Notes under the pieces: model-generated | What the model was told of the DNA's origin: nothing | Database searches by the model: none | The model's input: the letters and a program-made list of their open reading frames with translations, nothing else | DNA from: Pandoraea communis | GTDB taxonomy: Bacteria > Pseudomonadota > Gammaproteobacteria > Burkholderiales > Burkholderiaceae | NCBI RefSeq assembly: GCF_902459745.1 | Contig: NZ_CABPSJ010000004.1 | Span: 124,001-188,000, forward strand | DNA length: 64,000 bases | Direction: 5' to 3' | Shown: positions 8,078 through 19,711 of the stretch, in pieces | Numbering within the stretch: position 1 is the stretch's first letter | Layout: every line of letters starts with the position of its first letter | Made by a program: the position numbers and the translations under genes

Positions 8078-10195
8078 TTATGCGGCGAGCTTCGAGAGAT
8101 CGGCCACGCGGTTCATCTGCACATGCAGGTGCCAGAGCAGCGCGAGGCGGTTGTTGCGCAGCGCCTCGTCGTCGGCCATCACCATCACGTCGTTGAAGAA
8201 CGCGTCGACCGCATCGCGCAATTCGGCCAGCGCCGAGAGGGCCTGCGCGTACTCGCGTGCCGCGAACTTCTGTTCCACGACCGGGGCGACTTTCTCGAGC
8301 GCGGCGGCGAGCGACTTCTCGGCCGGTTCCATCAACAACGACGGCACGATCACGCCATCGGGCGGCGGCGCCGTCTTCTTGAGGATGTTACCGATGCGCT
8401 TGTTCGCGGCGGCGAGCGCTTCGGCCTGGGGCAGTGCCGAGAAGGCGCGCACGGCTTCCAGGCGCTCGATCAGATCGCTCAGATCCAGATGCATCGACGG
8501 CGACACCAGCACTGCCTCGATCTCGTTGGCGGCGTAGCCACGCTCGCGCAGATAGCCACGCAGACGATCGAGCACGAACTGATAGACCTCGCGCAGATAC
8601 TCGGGGCCGGCCACGCCCGACGTGAACTGCTTGTAGGTCACGTCCAGCAGGTCGGACAGCATGACGGGCAGACGGCGCTCGATGAGCATACGCACGATGC
8701 CCAGCGCATGGCGGCGCAGCGCGAACGGGTCTTTCTCACCGGTCGGTTGCAGGCCGATACCCCAGATGCCGACGAGCGTTTCGAGCTTGTCGGCCAGCGC
8801 TACGACGATGCCGGTGTGGCTGGCGGGCAGGGCGTCGCCGGCGAAGCGCGGCTGATAGTGCTCAGAGCACGCACGGGCGACCTCGTCGGCTTCGCCATCG
8901 TGACGCGCGTAGTACGTGCCCATGGTGCCCTGCAGTTCCGGGAACTCGCCCACCATGTCGGTCAGCAAATCGGCCTTGGCCAGCAGCGCGCCGCGTTCGG
9001 CCAGCGCCACGTCGGCACCGATCATCTGCGCAATGGCGCCGGCCAGCTTCACCAGACGCTGCGTACGCTCGAACTGCGAGCCCAGCTTGTTGTGATAGAC
9101 GACGTTCGCGAGCAGCGGCACGCGATCGGCGAGCGGCTTCTTCTTGTCTTGCTCGAAGAAGAACTTCGCATCTGCGAGACGCGGGCGCACCACACGCTCG
9201 TTACCCGTGATGATCTGCTCGGGGTGGGCGGTCTCGATATTGGAGACGATCAGGAAGCGGTTCGTCAGGCGGCCGCCCTCGGCGAGCGGCTTGTCGGTCA
9301 GTGCGAAGTACTTCTGGTTCGTCTGCATCGTGAGAATCAGACATTCCTGCGGCACCGCCAGGAATTCCTTCTCGAAGTGGCAGGCGTAGACCGCGGGCCA
9401 TTCGACAAGTGCGGTCACTTCATCGAGCAGCGCGTCGGGCATCACTACGTGGTCGTTGCCTGCGGCCGCAAGCAGTTGCGTGCGAATCGCGTCGCGGCGG
9501 CCCGTGAAGCTGGCCAGCACCTTGCCTTCGGTTGCCAGCACTTCAGCGTAGGTGTCGGCACTGGCGATGGTGACTTCACCCTTCGACAGGAAGCGATGCC
9601 CCAGCGTCTTGTTGCCCGAGGACAGGCCGATGGCGGTGGCAGGCACGAGCGTGTCGCCGTGCAGGGCGATGAGGCCATGCACCGGGCGCACGAACTGCAC
9701 CGTCTCGCCATCCGGGCGCTGGTAGCTCATGACCTTCGGAATCGGCAGCTTGCCGAGCGTTTCGTCGAGCGCGGCCTGCAATGCGTCGGCCAGTCGGGCG
9801 CCCGCTGCGGTGTAGGTGTGGAAGAACGCTTCGGCCTTGCCGTCCATCGCGCGCTCGAGGCTGGCGACCGGCAGGTCGGCAAAGCCCATGGCGGCGAGTT
9901 TCTTCGCCAGCGGCGCGGTGGGGTTGCCGTTGGCGTCGAGGGCGACGGACACCGGCAGCACCTTGGCGCGGATGCTCGCGTCCGGGGCGCGCTCGAGCAC
10001 GTTCGAAATCGTGACGGCCAGACGGCGCGGGGTGGCGTATGGCGTGACTACGCTGGCGTCGGTGGTCAGGCCACGCGTGCGCAAGCCATTGGCAATGCCG
10101 TCGGCGAACGCGTCGCCCAGACGCGCCAGTGCCTTCGGCGGCAGTTCTTCGGTCAGCAGTTCGACCAGCAGGGTGCGTTGTGCGGTGCTCATCAT
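8078..10195 (-). CDS. glyS: Glycyl-tRNA synthetase beta subunit
   Basis: A 705-residue subunit of the alpha2-beta2 bacterial glycyl-tRNA synthetase. It binds tRNA-Gly and supplies the HD-like and C-terminal anticodon-binding domains. The N-terminus ([16 protein letters not shown]) is the family signature, and the QKYFAL and [10 protein letters not shown] segments are recognisable. The ATG at 10195 overlaps the glyQ stop in ATGA fashion, so the subunits are coupled. A second ATG one codon later is equally possible. Length is close to the E. coli subunit (about 690). Confidence 0.97.
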   Translation of the reverse strand: MMSTAQRTLLVELLTEELPPKALARLGDAFADGIANGLRTRGLTTDASVVTPYATPRRLAVTISNVLERAPDASIRAKVLPVSVALDANGNPTAPLAKKLAAMGFADLPVASLERAMDGKAEAFFHTYTAAGARLADALQAALDETLGKLPIPKVMSYQRPDGETVQFVRPVHGLIALHGDTLVPATAIGLSSGNKTLGHRFLSKGEVTIASADTYAEVLATEGKVLASFTGRRDAIRTQLLAAAGNDHVVMPDALLDEVTALVEWPAVYACHFEKEFLAVPQECLILTMQTNQKYFALTDKPLAEGGRLTNRFLIVSNIETAHPEQIITGNERVVRPRLADAKFFFEQDKKKPLADRVPLLANVVYHNKLGSQFERTQRLVKLAGAIAQMIGADVALAERGALLAKADLLTDMVGEFPELQGTMGTYYARHDGEADEVARACSEHYQPRFAGDALPASHTGIVVALADKLETLVGIWGIGLQPTGEKDPFALRRHALGIVRMLIERRLPVMLSDLLDVTYKQFTSGVAGPEYLREVYQFVLDRLRGYLRERGYAANEIEAVLVSPSMHLDLSDLIERLEAVRAFSALPQAEALAAANKRIGNILKKTAPPPDGVIVPSLLMEPAEKSLAAALEKVAPVVEQKFAAREYAQALSALAELRDAVDAFFNDVMVMADDEALRNNRLALLWHLHVQMNRVADLSKLAA

Positions 10196-11130
10196 GCGGC
10201 TTGCGTTTGGTTTTTGGCGGCGGGGGCGTTCAGCATCGGGAAGCCGAGCTTCTCGCGCGAAGCGTAGTAGGCCTGTGCGATCAGGCGCGACAGCGCACGG
10301 ATACGGCCGATATACGCTGCACGTTCGGTCACCGAGATGGCGCCGCGCGCGTCGAGCAGGTTGAAGGTGTGCGCCGCCTTGAGAATCATCTCGTAGGCCG
10401 GCAACGCCAGTTCGGCTTCGATGAGGCGCTTGGCCTCGCTCTCGTAGTTGTCGAAGAAGCCGAACAACATCGGCTGGTTCGACTGCTCGAAGTTGTACGT
10501 CGACTGTTCGACTTCGTTCTGATGGAACACGTCGCCATAGGTCAGGCGGCGCTTGACCGGGCCGTCAGCCGTCTGTTCTTCCCATTCCGTCCACACGAGG
10601 TCGTAGACGTTCTCGACCTGTTGCAGATACATGGCCAGACGCTCGATACCGTAGGTAATTTCGCCGAGCACCGGCTTGCAATCCAGACCGCCCACTTGCT
10701 GGAAGTAGGTGAACTGCGTCACTTCCATGCCGTTGAGCCACACTTCCCAGCCCAGACCCCAGGCGCCGAGTGTGGGGTTTTCCCAGTCGTCTTCCACGAA
10801 GCGCACGTCGTTTTCGGTCAGATCGAGGCCGAGCGCGCGCAGCGAACCCAGGTACAGGTCGAGAATGTTCTCCGGTGCCGGCTTGAGCACCACCTGATAC
10901 TGGTAGTAATGCTGCATGCGGTTCGGATTCTCACCGTAACGGCCATCCTTGGGACGGCGTGACGGCTGCACATAGGCGGCGCGCCACGGCTCCGGGCCGA
11001 TTGCGCGCAGGAACGTGGCAGTGTGCGAGGTACCGGCGCCGACCTCCATGTCGTAAGGCTGGAGCAACGCACAGCCTTGCTTGTCCCAGTAATCCTGCAA
11101 TGTCAGGATGACTTGTTGAAAGGTAAGCAT
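10192..11130 (-). CDS. glyQ: Glycyl-tRNA synthetase alpha subunit
   Basis: A 312-residue catalytic subunit that activates glycine. Diagnostic blocks are [24 protein letters not shown], the [19 protein letters not shown] motif 2 region, and [18 protein letters not shown]. The start at 11130 (MLTFQQ) fits the family N-terminus, and upstream sequence lacks similarity. It forms an operon with glyS. A GC-rich hairpin-prone stretch lies upstream (11180-11206) without a T-run, so I do not call it a terminator. Confidence 0.97.
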   Translation of the reverse strand: MLTFQQVILTLQDYWDKQGCALLQPYDMEVGAGTSHTATFLRAIGPEPWRAAYVQPSRRPKDGRYGENPNRMQHYYQYQVVLKPAPENILDLYLGSLRALGLDLTENDVRFVEDDWENPTLGAWGLGWEVWLNGMEVTQFTYFQQVGGLDCKPVLGEITYGIERLAMYLQQVENVYDLVWTEWEEQTADGPVKRRLTYGDVFHQNEVEQSTYNFEQSNQPMLFGFFDNYESEAKRLIEAELALPAYEMILKAAHTFNLLDARGAISVTERAAYIGRIRALSRLIAQAYYASREKLGFPMLNAPAAKNQTQAA

Positions 11131-11325
11131 GATGAATTCGCGCGGACGAACAGGAAAAAATGCGGATTTTGCGCAGTTCACTGGCCCGGCCGCGAGCGCG
11201 GCCAGCAAACTAAAACGTTGAATTTTAGCGGGTATTCGACCCGAATGGGGCGTCAGTGCCCATTGGGTGGTGCGACAGGGGGATTTTCACGTCCCCCTGC
11301 GTCATTTCGATAGCGCCGGCGCGGC

Positions 11326-12891
11326 TCAGCGCGAGCGGCGTGTCATTGCCAGACCGAGGCCCAGCGCGACGAGTGCGAGCACCAGTGCAGGGCCGTTGCC
11401 GAAGCGAATATACGGCGTGAGGCCGGTGTAAGGCTGGACCTTGCCCGTGAGCGCACCCGTCGTCATCACAGGCAGGCGCCCCTGCACATGACCTCGGGCA
11501 TCGATGATCGCCGTCGTGCCGGTGTTCGTCGCACGCAGCATCGGCCGCCCCGTCTCCAGCGTGCGCATGCGCGCGATCTGCAAGTGCTGGTCGAGGGCGA
11601 TGGTGTCGCCGAACCACGCAAGGTTCGTTGCGTTGGCGAGCACCGTGGCAGGCTCGGGCATGCTGCGCAGTGCCTGTGCGATTTCCTCGCCGAACAAGTC
11701 CTCGTAGCAGATGTCGAGCGCCACGCGCTGATCGCGAATCGGGAAGCCGCCCGGTGTGGCCGTGCCTCGCAGGAAGTCGCCAAGGGGAATGTGCATCATG
11801 TCGACGAACCAGCGAAAGCCCCAAGGGACGAATTCGCCGAAAGGTACGAGGTGATGCTTGTCGTAGCGATGCAGCGTCGCGTCGCGCGGCGTCACGCCGA
11901 ACAGGCTGTTGGTCAGATCCGTCGGCCCCCGGTCGGTGAGGGTCGCGCCTACGGCACCGAGCACGACATGCGAGCCGGTGCGATCGGCAAACTCCCGGAT
12001 CGGTCCGGCCACGTCGGGCGGAATGCCTTGGAGCAGCACGGGGAATGCCGTCTCCGGCGTGATGATGAGATCGGCCGGTGCGGCCACGATCATGTCCCGA
12101 TACAGCGCCATGGCGTGGTCGATCCCGGCGCGCTCGAACTTCATGTCCTGCGCGATATTGCCTTGCAGTAGTCGCACGGTGAGTGGTTTGCCCGAGGGCG
12201 TCGTCCAGGCGTGGCGGGCGAGCGCGCCGCCCACGCCGAGCAGCGCCAGCGTGCAGACCACGGCGGCCAGACGCCGCATGGGCAGTATTGGCCGCCCCGG
12301 CACGGCGACGGGCAGCAACGCGCGGGCGAGCCATGCCGCCGCCAGCGCCGCGAGGCCGCCAATGCCGTAGACCCCGACGAGCGGCGCGAAGCCTGCCAGT
12401 GGCCCGTCGACATGGGCGTAGCCGGGAGACAGCCACGGGAAGCCGGTGAACACGGTGCCGCGCAACCATTCCGCGAGCGTCCAGGCTCCTGCGAACGCCA
12501 GCGCACGCCATGGGCCGGTAGCTGTGACCCAACGAGTGACGAACGTCGCCAACGCAGGGTAGAGCGCGAGGTAGATCGAGAACAGCACGACCGCCGCACC
12601 GGCCATGACGCCGGGCATGCCGCCGTAGGTGTGCATGCTGATGTAAAGCCACCAGATGCCCGAGACGAACGACGCGACACCGAAGCAACCGCCGAGCCAG
12701 AAGGCATCGCGCCGCGAGGCGCTGCGCTCGACGAGCGCGAAGAGTCCCGCCATGGCGAGCAGTTGCAGCCACCAGACGTCGCGCGGTGCGAAGGCCAGCG
12801 TTTGCGCAATACCGGCCAGGCCGGCGAGCACACGGGCACGCCAGGCCGGCCACGTGCGCCGCTCGGGCGCGTGGACGGTCATTTCCTGCAT
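11326..12891 (-). CDS. lnt: Apolipoprotein N-acyltransferase
   Basis: A 521-residue inner-membrane enzyme that N-acylates the lipid-modified cysteine of lipoproteins. The N-terminal half is strongly hydrophobic with several membrane spans. The C-terminal half is the nitrilase (CN hydrolase) domain, with the triad glutamate in ITPETAFPV, lysine in YDKHHLVPFGEF and cysteine in LDICYEDLF. A final membrane helix precedes the basic C-terminus. It follows corC by 15 nt in the conserved miaB-phoH-ybeY-corC-lnt group. Confidence 0.96.
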   Translation of the reverse strand: MQEMTVHAPERRTWPAWRARVLAGLAGIAQTLAFAPRDVWWLQLLAMAGLFALVERSASRRDAFWLGGCFGVASFVSGIWWLYISMHTYGGMPGVMAGAAVVLFSIYLALYPALATFVTRWVTATGPWRALAFAGAWTLAEWLRGTVFTGFPWLSPGYAHVDGPLAGFAPLVGVYGIGGLAALAAAWLARALLPVAVPGRPILPMRRLAAVVCTLALLGVGGALARHAWTTPSGKPLTVRLLQGNIAQDMKFERAGIDHAMALYRDMIVAAPADLIITPETAFPVLLQGIPPDVAGPIREFADRTGSHVVLGAVGATLTDRGPTDLTNSLFGVTPRDATLHRYDKHHLVPFGEFVPWGFRWFVDMMHIPLGDFLRGTATPGGFPIRDQRVALDICYEDLFGEEIAQALRSMPEPATVLANATNLAWFGDTIALDQHLQIARMRTLETGRPMLRATNTGTTAIIDARGHVQGRLPVMTTGALTGKVQPYTGLTPYIRFGNGPALVLALVALGLGLAMTRRSR

Positions 12892-12906
12892 GGATCGATG
12901 GATGGG

Positions 12907-13782
12907 TTACTCGGGCTGAACGGCAGGTGCCGGCTCCACGCGCCGCAACAGCAGCATGTGGACCTGACGGCCGTCGGCGCGCATGACTTCGAACACGAGA
13001 TTGCCGATGCGCATACGCTCACCGCGGCGCGGCACACGGCCGAACTGGTGCGTGATCATACCGCCGATCGTGTCGTTCTCGTCATCGTGGAACTGCGTGC
13101 CGAAGGCTTCGTTGAACTGCTCGATCTCGGTCAGCGCACGAATGCGATACGTCCCGTCGGGCGCGGCGATGATGTTGTCTTCTTCTTCATCGAAGTCGTA
13201 TTCGTCCTCGATGTCGCCGACGATTTGTTCGAGCACGTCTTCAATGGTGATGAGACCTGCCACGCCGCCGTATTCGTCCACGACGATGGCGATGTGATTG
13301 CGATTGACGCGGAAGTCGTGCAGCAGCACGTTCAGACGCTTCGACTCCGGAATGAACACGGCCGGGCGCAGCATGTCGCGCACGTCGAAATCGTGATTCG
13401 CGTAGTAACGCAGCAGATCCTTCGCGAGCAGAATGCCGATGATGTTGTCGCGATTTCCCTCGAAGACGGGATAGCGCGAGTGAGCCTGTTCCAGCACGAA
13501 CGGGACGAAGGCTTCAGGCGTCTGTTCGATGTTGATGGCGTCCATTTGCGCGCGCGGCACCATGATGTCGCGTGCACACAGATCGGCCACCTGGAATACG
13601 CCCTCGATCATCGCCAGAGAGTCGGCGTCCATCAGGTTACGGGCGTGGGCGTCTTGCAGAATTTCAAGCAACTCTGCGCGCGACTCCGGCTCCGGGGAGA
13701 TCAGATCGGTGAGGCGTTCGAGCAAAGAGCGAGGTTTATCAGGGTTTTTTCGACCAGGTCGACTGGGATAAGGGTCGTTCAT
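12907..13782 (-). CDS. corC: CorC/HlyC-family CBS-domain protein (YbeX)
   Basis: A 291-residue protein lacking membrane segments. It has two CBS domains, starting near residue 72 (CARDIMVPRAQMDAI) and including FVVDEYGGVAGLIT-like sequence. The transporter-associated CorC_HlyC domain follows from about residue 205. Known members affect Mg/Co efflux with CorA and, as YbeX, ribosome maturation with YbeY. The linkage with ybeY and lnt favours the YbeX assignment. An acidic insert (EDEYDFDEEED) precedes the C-terminal domain. Confidence 0.93.
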   Translation of the reverse strand: MNDPYPSRPGRKNPDKPRSLLERLTDLISPEPESRAELLEILQDAHARNLMDADSLAMIEGVFQVADLCARDIMVPRAQMDAINIEQTPEAFVPFVLEQAHSRYPVFEGNRDNIIGILLAKDLLRYYANHDFDVRDMLRPAVFIPESKRLNVLLHDFRVNRNHIAIVVDEYGGVAGLITIEDVLEQIVGDIEDEYDFDEEEDNIIAAPDGTYRIRALTEIEQFNEAFGTQFHDDENDTIGGMITHQFGRVPRRGERMRIGNLVFEVMRADGRQVHMLLLRRVEPAPAVQPE

Positions 13783-13944
13783 GACGGCGCGTCCAAGTTG
13801 GGCGGACGCCGAGCTGTTACAGGAAGCTCAAGGATACACCAGATGTGCGGCATCTCCGCGACAGGGCCGCAGCGTTTCGTCATTCGGTGTTTGCTGCCGC
13901 GCGATGCTGCGGATTTCAGGCCATACCGGGCGTTCCCGCGCATT

Positions 13945-14631
13945 TCAGCGTGCACTGCAGCGGTGCAATATGGCTTCCAGCGCCGGGTCGGGCATACCGG
14001 CTTCGCGCAGCGCCTTGACCGTGCGGGTGACGTAATCCCGTGTCGTGCCGTAGCGTCCCTGCGCATGATCGAAGACCTTGCGGATGATGTCGTCGGGCAG
14101 GCGGCCCGCGTAGCTCTTCACGTCGCGTCGCATGACGAACGCGAGGGCGGGTGCGGTGCGGCCATCGGCGAGTACGCAGTTGAGCCATGCCGGACGATAC
14201 GAGCCCATCGCCATCTCGCGATACCAGAGCGTTTCGAGTTCGGTTCGCGCCTTGGCGGCCGAGAGTCGCAGCGCCACGCCCGCACACGAACCGCCTCGAT
14301 CGAGCGCGAGCACGAGCCCCGGTTGTTCCGGGGTGCCGCGATTGACGCGCGACCACAGATACAGCCCCCGATGGTAGCCGTACACGCGGGCGCGCTGGCT
14401 CTCCTCGACGGGCAGACCGGGGTTCCAGATGAGCGAGCCGTACGCGAAGATCCACAGATCCTGATGACCATCCCAGCCGGTTAGCGCCGCGTCGAGCGAC
14501 GACGAGAGTTCGTCCGGCGTCAGGTGACGGCCCAATCCGATGTCTGGGGGGTACGTGGTGCATCCCGGCCCGCTCGACACGCTGGCCGGTGGCGTCTCGG
14601 AGTCGGTCGGGCGATCGGGCATGCGGTCCAT
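13945..14631 (-). CDS. ChaC-like gamma-glutamylcyclotransferase
   Basis: A 228-residue protein of the ChaC family, which degrades glutathione to 5-oxoproline and Cys-Gly in the cytosol. The substrate-binding motif is FAYGSLIWNP (Tyr64-Leu67), and the probable catalytic glutamate is in WYREMAMGSY. RARVYGYHRGLYLWSRVNRG and the C-terminal DYVTRT segment match the family. Start 14631 was chosen as the longest clean reading after the ybeY stop; an ATG at 14622 is also possible. It lies inside the otherwise conserved ybeY-corC interval, 11 nt after ybeY and 162 nt before corC. Confidence 0.88.
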   Translation of the reverse strand: MDRMPDRPTDSETPPASVSSGPGCTTYPPDIGLGRHLTPDELSSSLDAALTGWDGHQDLWIFAYGSLIWNPGLPVEESQRARVYGYHRGLYLWSRVNRGTPEQPGLVLALDRGGSCAGVALRLSAAKARTELETLWYREMAMGSYRPAWLNCVLADGRTAPALAFVMRRDVKSYAGRLPDDIIRKVFDHAQGRYGTTRDYVTRTVKALREAGMPDPALEAILHRCSAR

Positions 14632-14642
14632 ACGATGTGGGG

Positions 14643-15181
14643 TCAGGCGCGGCGCGGCTTGGCCGGCATCCTGATGTTGGCTGAGGTGGCGGGGGCAGAC
14701 TTTTCCGACGCATAGGGATCGGCGTAACCGAGACCGGTGAGGATCTCCGTCTCCAGACCTTCCATTTCCTGCGCTTCGTCGTCCGCTTCGTGGTCGTAAC
14801 CTTGTGCGTGGAGCACACCGTGCACGATCAGGTGCGCGTAGTGCGCTTCGAGCGAAATACCTTGCTCGTTCGCCTCGCGCTCGACAACCGGGCAGCACAG
14901 CACGATGTCGCCGGTCACCGGATCGCTTTCGTCTTGCGCGTAGGCAAACGTGAGCACGTTGGTGGCGTAATCCTTGCCGCGATAGCCGCGATTGAGCGTC
15001 TGGCCTTCTTCGGCGCCGACGAAGCGCAGCGTCAGTTCGGCGTCGGCCAGCAGCGCAGCCTGCACCCAGCGGCGCACGGCGGTGCGCGAGAGCAGCGCCT
15101 TGTGCGCGGCGAACGCCGGGCCGGCCACGAACTGACTGGTCAACGTGAGCGCATGGCGTGGCGAACGTGGAGCCCGCTCGC

Positions 15182-15185
<4 letters not shown>
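14643..15185 (-). CDS. ybeY: Endoribonuclease YbeY, rRNA maturation factor
   Basis: A 180-residue metal-dependent RNase for 16S rRNA 3'-end maturation and ribosome quality control. The zinc site is the H3xH5xH motif in [12 protein letters not shown]. The [14 protein letters not shown] block upstream is also family-typical. The ATG at 15185 overlaps the phoH stop (ATGA). The C-terminus has about 25 extra residues after the usual GLGYADPY end, ending in a basic tail (MPAKPRRA). An apparent 511-residue extension upstream is only an open frame through phoH. Confidence 0.95.
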
Positions 15186-16336
<1,151 letters not shown>

Positions 16337-16351
16337 ATTCGCAAATTTCGT

Positions 16352-17695
16352 TCAGTGCGTGGTGACCAGTTCGCCACGCAACGAGTGCGGGTAGGCGAAC
16401 GTGATCACGACATCGGTCATCTGGCCGATCAGGCTGGCGCGTTGCGCCTCGGGCACGGGGAAGTTCACCACGCGGTTGTTCTCCGTGCGGCCTTGCAACT
16501 CGTTAGGGTCCTTGCGCGAGACGCCTTCGACGAGAATGCGCTGACGCGAGCCGACCATGCTCTGGCTGATGCGCGCGGCGTTTTCCTCGATCACGGCCTG
16601 CAAGTGTTGCAGACGGCGCAGCTTGACTTCGCGCGGCGTGTCGTCCGGCAGGTTGGCGGCCGGTGTGCCAGGGCGGGGGCTGTAGATGAACGAGAAGCTC
16701 GTGTCGTAACCGATCTCGTGAATCATCGCCATCAGCTTGTCGAAATCCTCTTGCGTCTCGCCGGGGAAGCCGACGATGAAGTCCGACGACATCGACATGT
16801 CGGGGCGAACCTGACGCAGACGGCGGATGATCGACTTGTATTCCAGTACGGTATAGCCCCGCTTCATCGCGGAGAGCACGCGGTCGGCGCCGTGCTGCAC
16901 GGGCAGGTGCAAGTGGCTCACCAGCTTGGGCACCTTGGCGTAGGTATCGATCAGGCGCTGCGTGAATTCCTTCGGGTGGCTGGTCGTGTAGCGGATACGC
17001 TCGATGCCCGGCACTTCGGCCACATATTCGATGAGCAACGCGAAGTCGGCGATTTCGCCGTCAGCCATCAGGCCGCGATAGGCGTTCACGTTCTGGCCCA
17101 GCAGCGTGATTTCACGCACACCTTGCTCGGCCAGACCGGCGATCTCGGTCAGCACGTCTTCAAACGGACGCGACACTTCGTCGCCACGTGTGTAGGGCAC
17201 GACACAGTAGCTGCAATATTTCGAGCAGCCTTCCATGATCGAGACGAACGCGGTCGCGCCCTCGACCTTGGCCGGCGGCAGGTGGTCGAACTTCTCGATT
17301 TCCGGGAACGAGATGTCGACCTGCGAGCGGCCGGTGGTGCGGCGCGCTTCGAGCATCTGCGGCAGACGGTGCAGCGTTTGCGGGCCGAACACCACGTCCA
17401 CATACGGGGCGCGCTGCACGATGGCGGCGCCCTCCTGACTGGCGACGCAGCCGCCCACGCCGATCACCAGATCCGGCTTGATTTCCTTGAGCGCGCGCAT
17501 GCGGCCCAGATCCGAGAACACCTTTTCCTGCGCCTTTTCGCGCACGGAGCAAGTGTTGAACAGGATGACGTCGGCGTCTTCGGGGGAATCGGTCTTTTCG
17601 AGACCTTCGGCGGCGCCGAGCACGTCCGCCATCTTGTCGGAGTCGTACTCGTTCATCTGACAGCCGAACGTCTTGATGTAAATCTTCTTTGCCAT
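16352..17695 (-). CDS. miaB: tRNA-2-methylthio-N6-dimethylallyladenosine synthase
   Basis: A 447-residue radical-SAM methylthiotransferase modifying A37 of tRNAs that read UNN codons. The auxiliary cluster cysteines are in [20 protein letters not shown] and GVGGCVASQ. The radical-SAM CxxxCxxC motif is [13 protein letters not shown] domain lies at the C-terminus ([13 protein letters not shown] onward). Length equals that of typical MiaB. It leads the phoH-ybeY-ChaC-corC-lnt run. Confidence 0.97.
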   Translation of the reverse strand: MAKKIYIKTFGCQMNEYDSDKMADVLGAAEGLEKTDSPEDADVILFNTCSVREKAQEKVFSDLGRMRALKEIKPDLVIGVGGCVASQEGAAIVQRAPYVDVVFGPQTLHRLPQMLEARRTTGRSQVDISFPEIEKFDHLPPAKVEGATAFVSIMEGCSKYCSYCVVPYTRGDEVSRPFEDVLTEIAGLAEQGVREITLLGQNVNAYRGLMADGEIADFALLIEYVAEVPGIERIRYTTSHPKEFTQRLIDTYAKVPKLVSHLHLPVQHGADRVLSAMKRGYTVLEYKSIIRRLRQVRPDMSMSSDFIVGFPGETQEDFDKLMAMIHEIGYDTSFSFIYSPRPGTPAANLPDDTPREVKLRRLQHLQAVIEENAARISQSMVGSRQRILVEGVSRKDPNELQGRTENNRVVNFPVPEAQRASLIGQMTDVVITFAYPHSLRGELVTTH

Positions 17696-17798
17696 TGAGT
17701 GTGCGCCGTTCGCAGTGGTTAACCTGGGGGCGTCCGTATTGGATGTTTCAGGGGTTCAGTCTTGCCGGGCCGCGAGAAAAATGCGGTGCTCCAAACGC

Positions 17799-17820
17799 AA
17801 AAGCCGGCGTGGCCGGCCTG
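17799..17820 (-). terminator. Rho-independent terminator after the zinc-type binding protein gene
   Basis: On the minus strand two GCCGGC arms (17812-17817 and 17803-17808) separated by CAC are followed by TTTTG. The hairpin lies about 75 nt past the znuA-like stop and before miaB, so it separates the two units. Confidence 0.6.
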
Positions 17821-17894
17821 TCCGGACCTCCTTGGCGGGGCCGGTGTGTGGTGCACGCATTATACCGCGTGCACCGTGGGGGAGAGCGGTGAGA

Positions 17895-18839
17895 CTAGTG
17901 GTTGTCCTTCATCGCGGCAGCGACTGCGCGGATGTTGTGCTGGAACAACTGGAGGTAGGTCGTGGCTTCCGGGTTCTGCGACAGGGCGTCGGAGTAGAGT
18001 TTGCCGTCGACCTTCACCTTGGCGTCTTTGGCGATACGCTGGACCAGACGCGGATTGGAGATGTTCTCCATGAAGACCGCCTTGATGCCCGTGCGGCGGA
18101 TCACGCGAATCAGGTTCGCCACATCCTTGGCGCTGGCTTCGCTTTCCGTCGACACCCCCTCCGGGGCGAGGAACTTGATGCCGAAACGCTGGCCGAGATA
18201 GCCGAAGGCGTCATGTGAGGTCAGCACCACGCGGCGCGCGGGCGGAATCGGCGCGAGTTGCTTGTTCGCCCAGGTGATGAGGTCGTCGAGCGCGCCCTGA
18301 TAGTTTTTGGCACGTTCCGCATAGTAGGTGCTGCCCGCCGGATCGGCTTGCGACAGGGCGGTCGCGATATTGACGGCCATCGCCTTCACGCGCTCGGGGT
18401 CCTGGAACATGTGCGGATCGGTCACGGTCTTGCCTTCGTCGACCATGGTGCGGGGCTTGAGGCCCTTCGTGACGGTGACGAGCGTGCCGGGATAGTGGCT
18501 CGACTTCATCAGGCGGGGCAGCCAGCCCTCGAAGCCCAGGCCATTCACGAAGAAGAGTTTGGTGCCGGAGATCTTGGCGACGTCGGCCGGGGTCGGCTCA
18601 TAGACATGCGTGTCCTGATCGGGGCCGACGAGTGTGGTGACGTCGACCCGGTCGCCGCCGACCACCTTCACGATGTCGGCCAGAATGCTGAAGCTAGCGC
18701 CCACGGGCAGGCGCGTGTCCTGCGCGCGTGCCGGACCGGCAAGCGCCAGCATCAGGGCGAACACTGTGGCGAGAAGCCCTGCACCAAGCCACGATTTGCC
18801 ACCCGACGCGTTGCTGCCCCACTTACCCAATCCGAACAT
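17895..18839 (-). CDS. Zinc/manganese ABC transporter substrate-binding protein (ZnuA/TroA family)
   Basis: A 314-residue periplasmic metal-binding protein, cluster A-I. A signal peptide spans about residues 1-39 (ends GPARAQD). Candidate metal ligands are His in DTHVYEPTPAD, His in DPHMFQDP, and a third site in SHDAFGYLG with the later acidic EGVSTESE region. It lacks the long His/Asp-rich loop of classical zinc-specific ZnuA, so manganese or a mixed specificity cannot be excluded. It is last in an ATPase-permease-binding protein operon, 11 nt after the permease. Confidence 0.88.
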   Translation of the reverse strand: MFGLGKWGSNASGGKSWLGAGLLATVFALMLALAGPARAQDTRLPVGASFSILADIVKVVGGDRVDVTTLVGPDQDTHVYEPTPADVAKISGTKLFFVNGLGFEGWLPRLMKSSHYPGTLVTVTKGLKPRTMVDEGKTVTDPHMFQDPERVKAMAVNIATALSQADPAGSTYYAERAKNYQGALDDLITWANKQLAPIPPARRVVLTSHDAFGYLGQRFGIKFLAPEGVSTESEASAKDVANLIRVIRRTGIKAVFMENISNPRLVQRIAKDAKVKVDGKLYSDALSQNPEATTYLQLFQHNIRAVAAAMKDNH

Positions 18840-18850
18840 GTTTTCCTCTC

Positions 18851-19711
18851 TTAAAGCGCCGGAGCCTTCGCCGCATTGGCGTGGCCCGCCGTGGCAAGCA
18901 GTGCGCCCAGATAGGCGATGCCTGCCGTCAAAACGATGGCTGGTCCCGAGGGACAGGCCAGGTAATACGAAATCAGCAGCCCGATCACGCTCGATGCGCT
19001 CGCGACCAGCCAGGCCACGAGCAGCATGCCCGGCAGCGTGCGGGCGACGAGCCGGGCGGTGGCCGCCGGCAGCATCATTAGTCCTACGGCCATGAGCGTG
19101 CCCATCGCCTGAAAGCCGGCTACGAGGTTCATTACCGTCAGCACGGTGAAGCCGAGGTGATAGCGCATCACGCTCTTGCCTTGCCCACCGAGGAAGGTCG
19201 GATCGGCGCTATCGAGTACAAGACCGCGATAATGCCACCCGAACCAGAGGAGCGTCACGGTCGCGATCGCGGCGACGAGGATGAGTGACGGATCGTCCAC
19301 CGCGAGCACCGAACCGAAGAGCAAATGCATCAGATCGACACTGTTGCCCCATTTGGAGACGATCACCACGCCACCGGCCAGCGCCAGTAGATAGAAGCCG
19401 GCAAACGACGCGCCTTCGTCGAGCCGCGTGCGGCGGCTCGACAGCCCGGCGAGCAGTGCCACGAGCAGGCCGGCTACCATGCCGCCGCCCGCCATCCAGG
19501 GCAGCGACAGCCCGCCGACCAGGTACCCGACGGCCGCCCCCGGCAGTACCGCATGCGAGAGCGAATCGCCCATCAGGCTCATGCGGCGCAGCAGCAGGAA
19601 CACGCCCACCGGCGTGCACCCGATCGACAGCGCGAGGCTGCCCACGAGGGCGTGCCGCATGAAGTCGAACTCCGAGAATGGGCCGACGAGCCAATCCAGC
19701 ATCGTGCTCAT
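18851..19711 (-). CDS. Zinc/manganese ABC transporter permease (ZnuB/TroC family)
   Basis: A 286-residue integral membrane protein of the ABC-3 family, with repeated hydrophobic segments and the signature MGDSLSHAVLPGAAVGYLVG near residue 50. The start at 19711 ([12 protein letters not shown]) overlaps the ATPase stop by ATGA. It forms the metal channel for the adjacent ATPase and binding protein. Similarity is equally consistent with zinc or manganese transport. Confidence 0.9.
   Translation of the reverse strand: MSTMLDWLVGPFSEFDFMRHALVGSLALSIGCTPVGVFLLLRRMSLMGDSLSHAVLPGAAVGYLVGGLSLPWMAGGGMVAGLLVALLAGLSSRRTRLDEGASFAGFYLLALAGGVVIVSKWGNSVDLMHLLFGSVLAVDDPSLILVAAIATVTLLWFGWHYRGLVLDSADPTFLGGQGKSVMRYHLGFTVLTVMNLVAGFQAMGTLMAVGLMMLPAATARLVARTLPGMLLVAWLVASASSVIGLLISYYLACPSGPAIVLTAGIAYLGALLATAGHANAAKAPAL

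Noticed and set aside
8123-10267. 714-codon open frame antisense to glyS
   Set aside because: Codon-bias shadow of glyS; His/Gln/Arg-rich composition and no ribosome site.
11276-11299. CAGGGGGA/TCCCCCTG hairpin between lnt and glyQ
   Set aside because: It has no T-run on either strand and lies upstream of the lnt stop direction in a way that does not fit a terminator.
12211-14484. 757-codon open frame antisense to lnt, corC and the ChaC gene
   Set aside because: It crosses three real genes on the other strand and has shadow-like composition.
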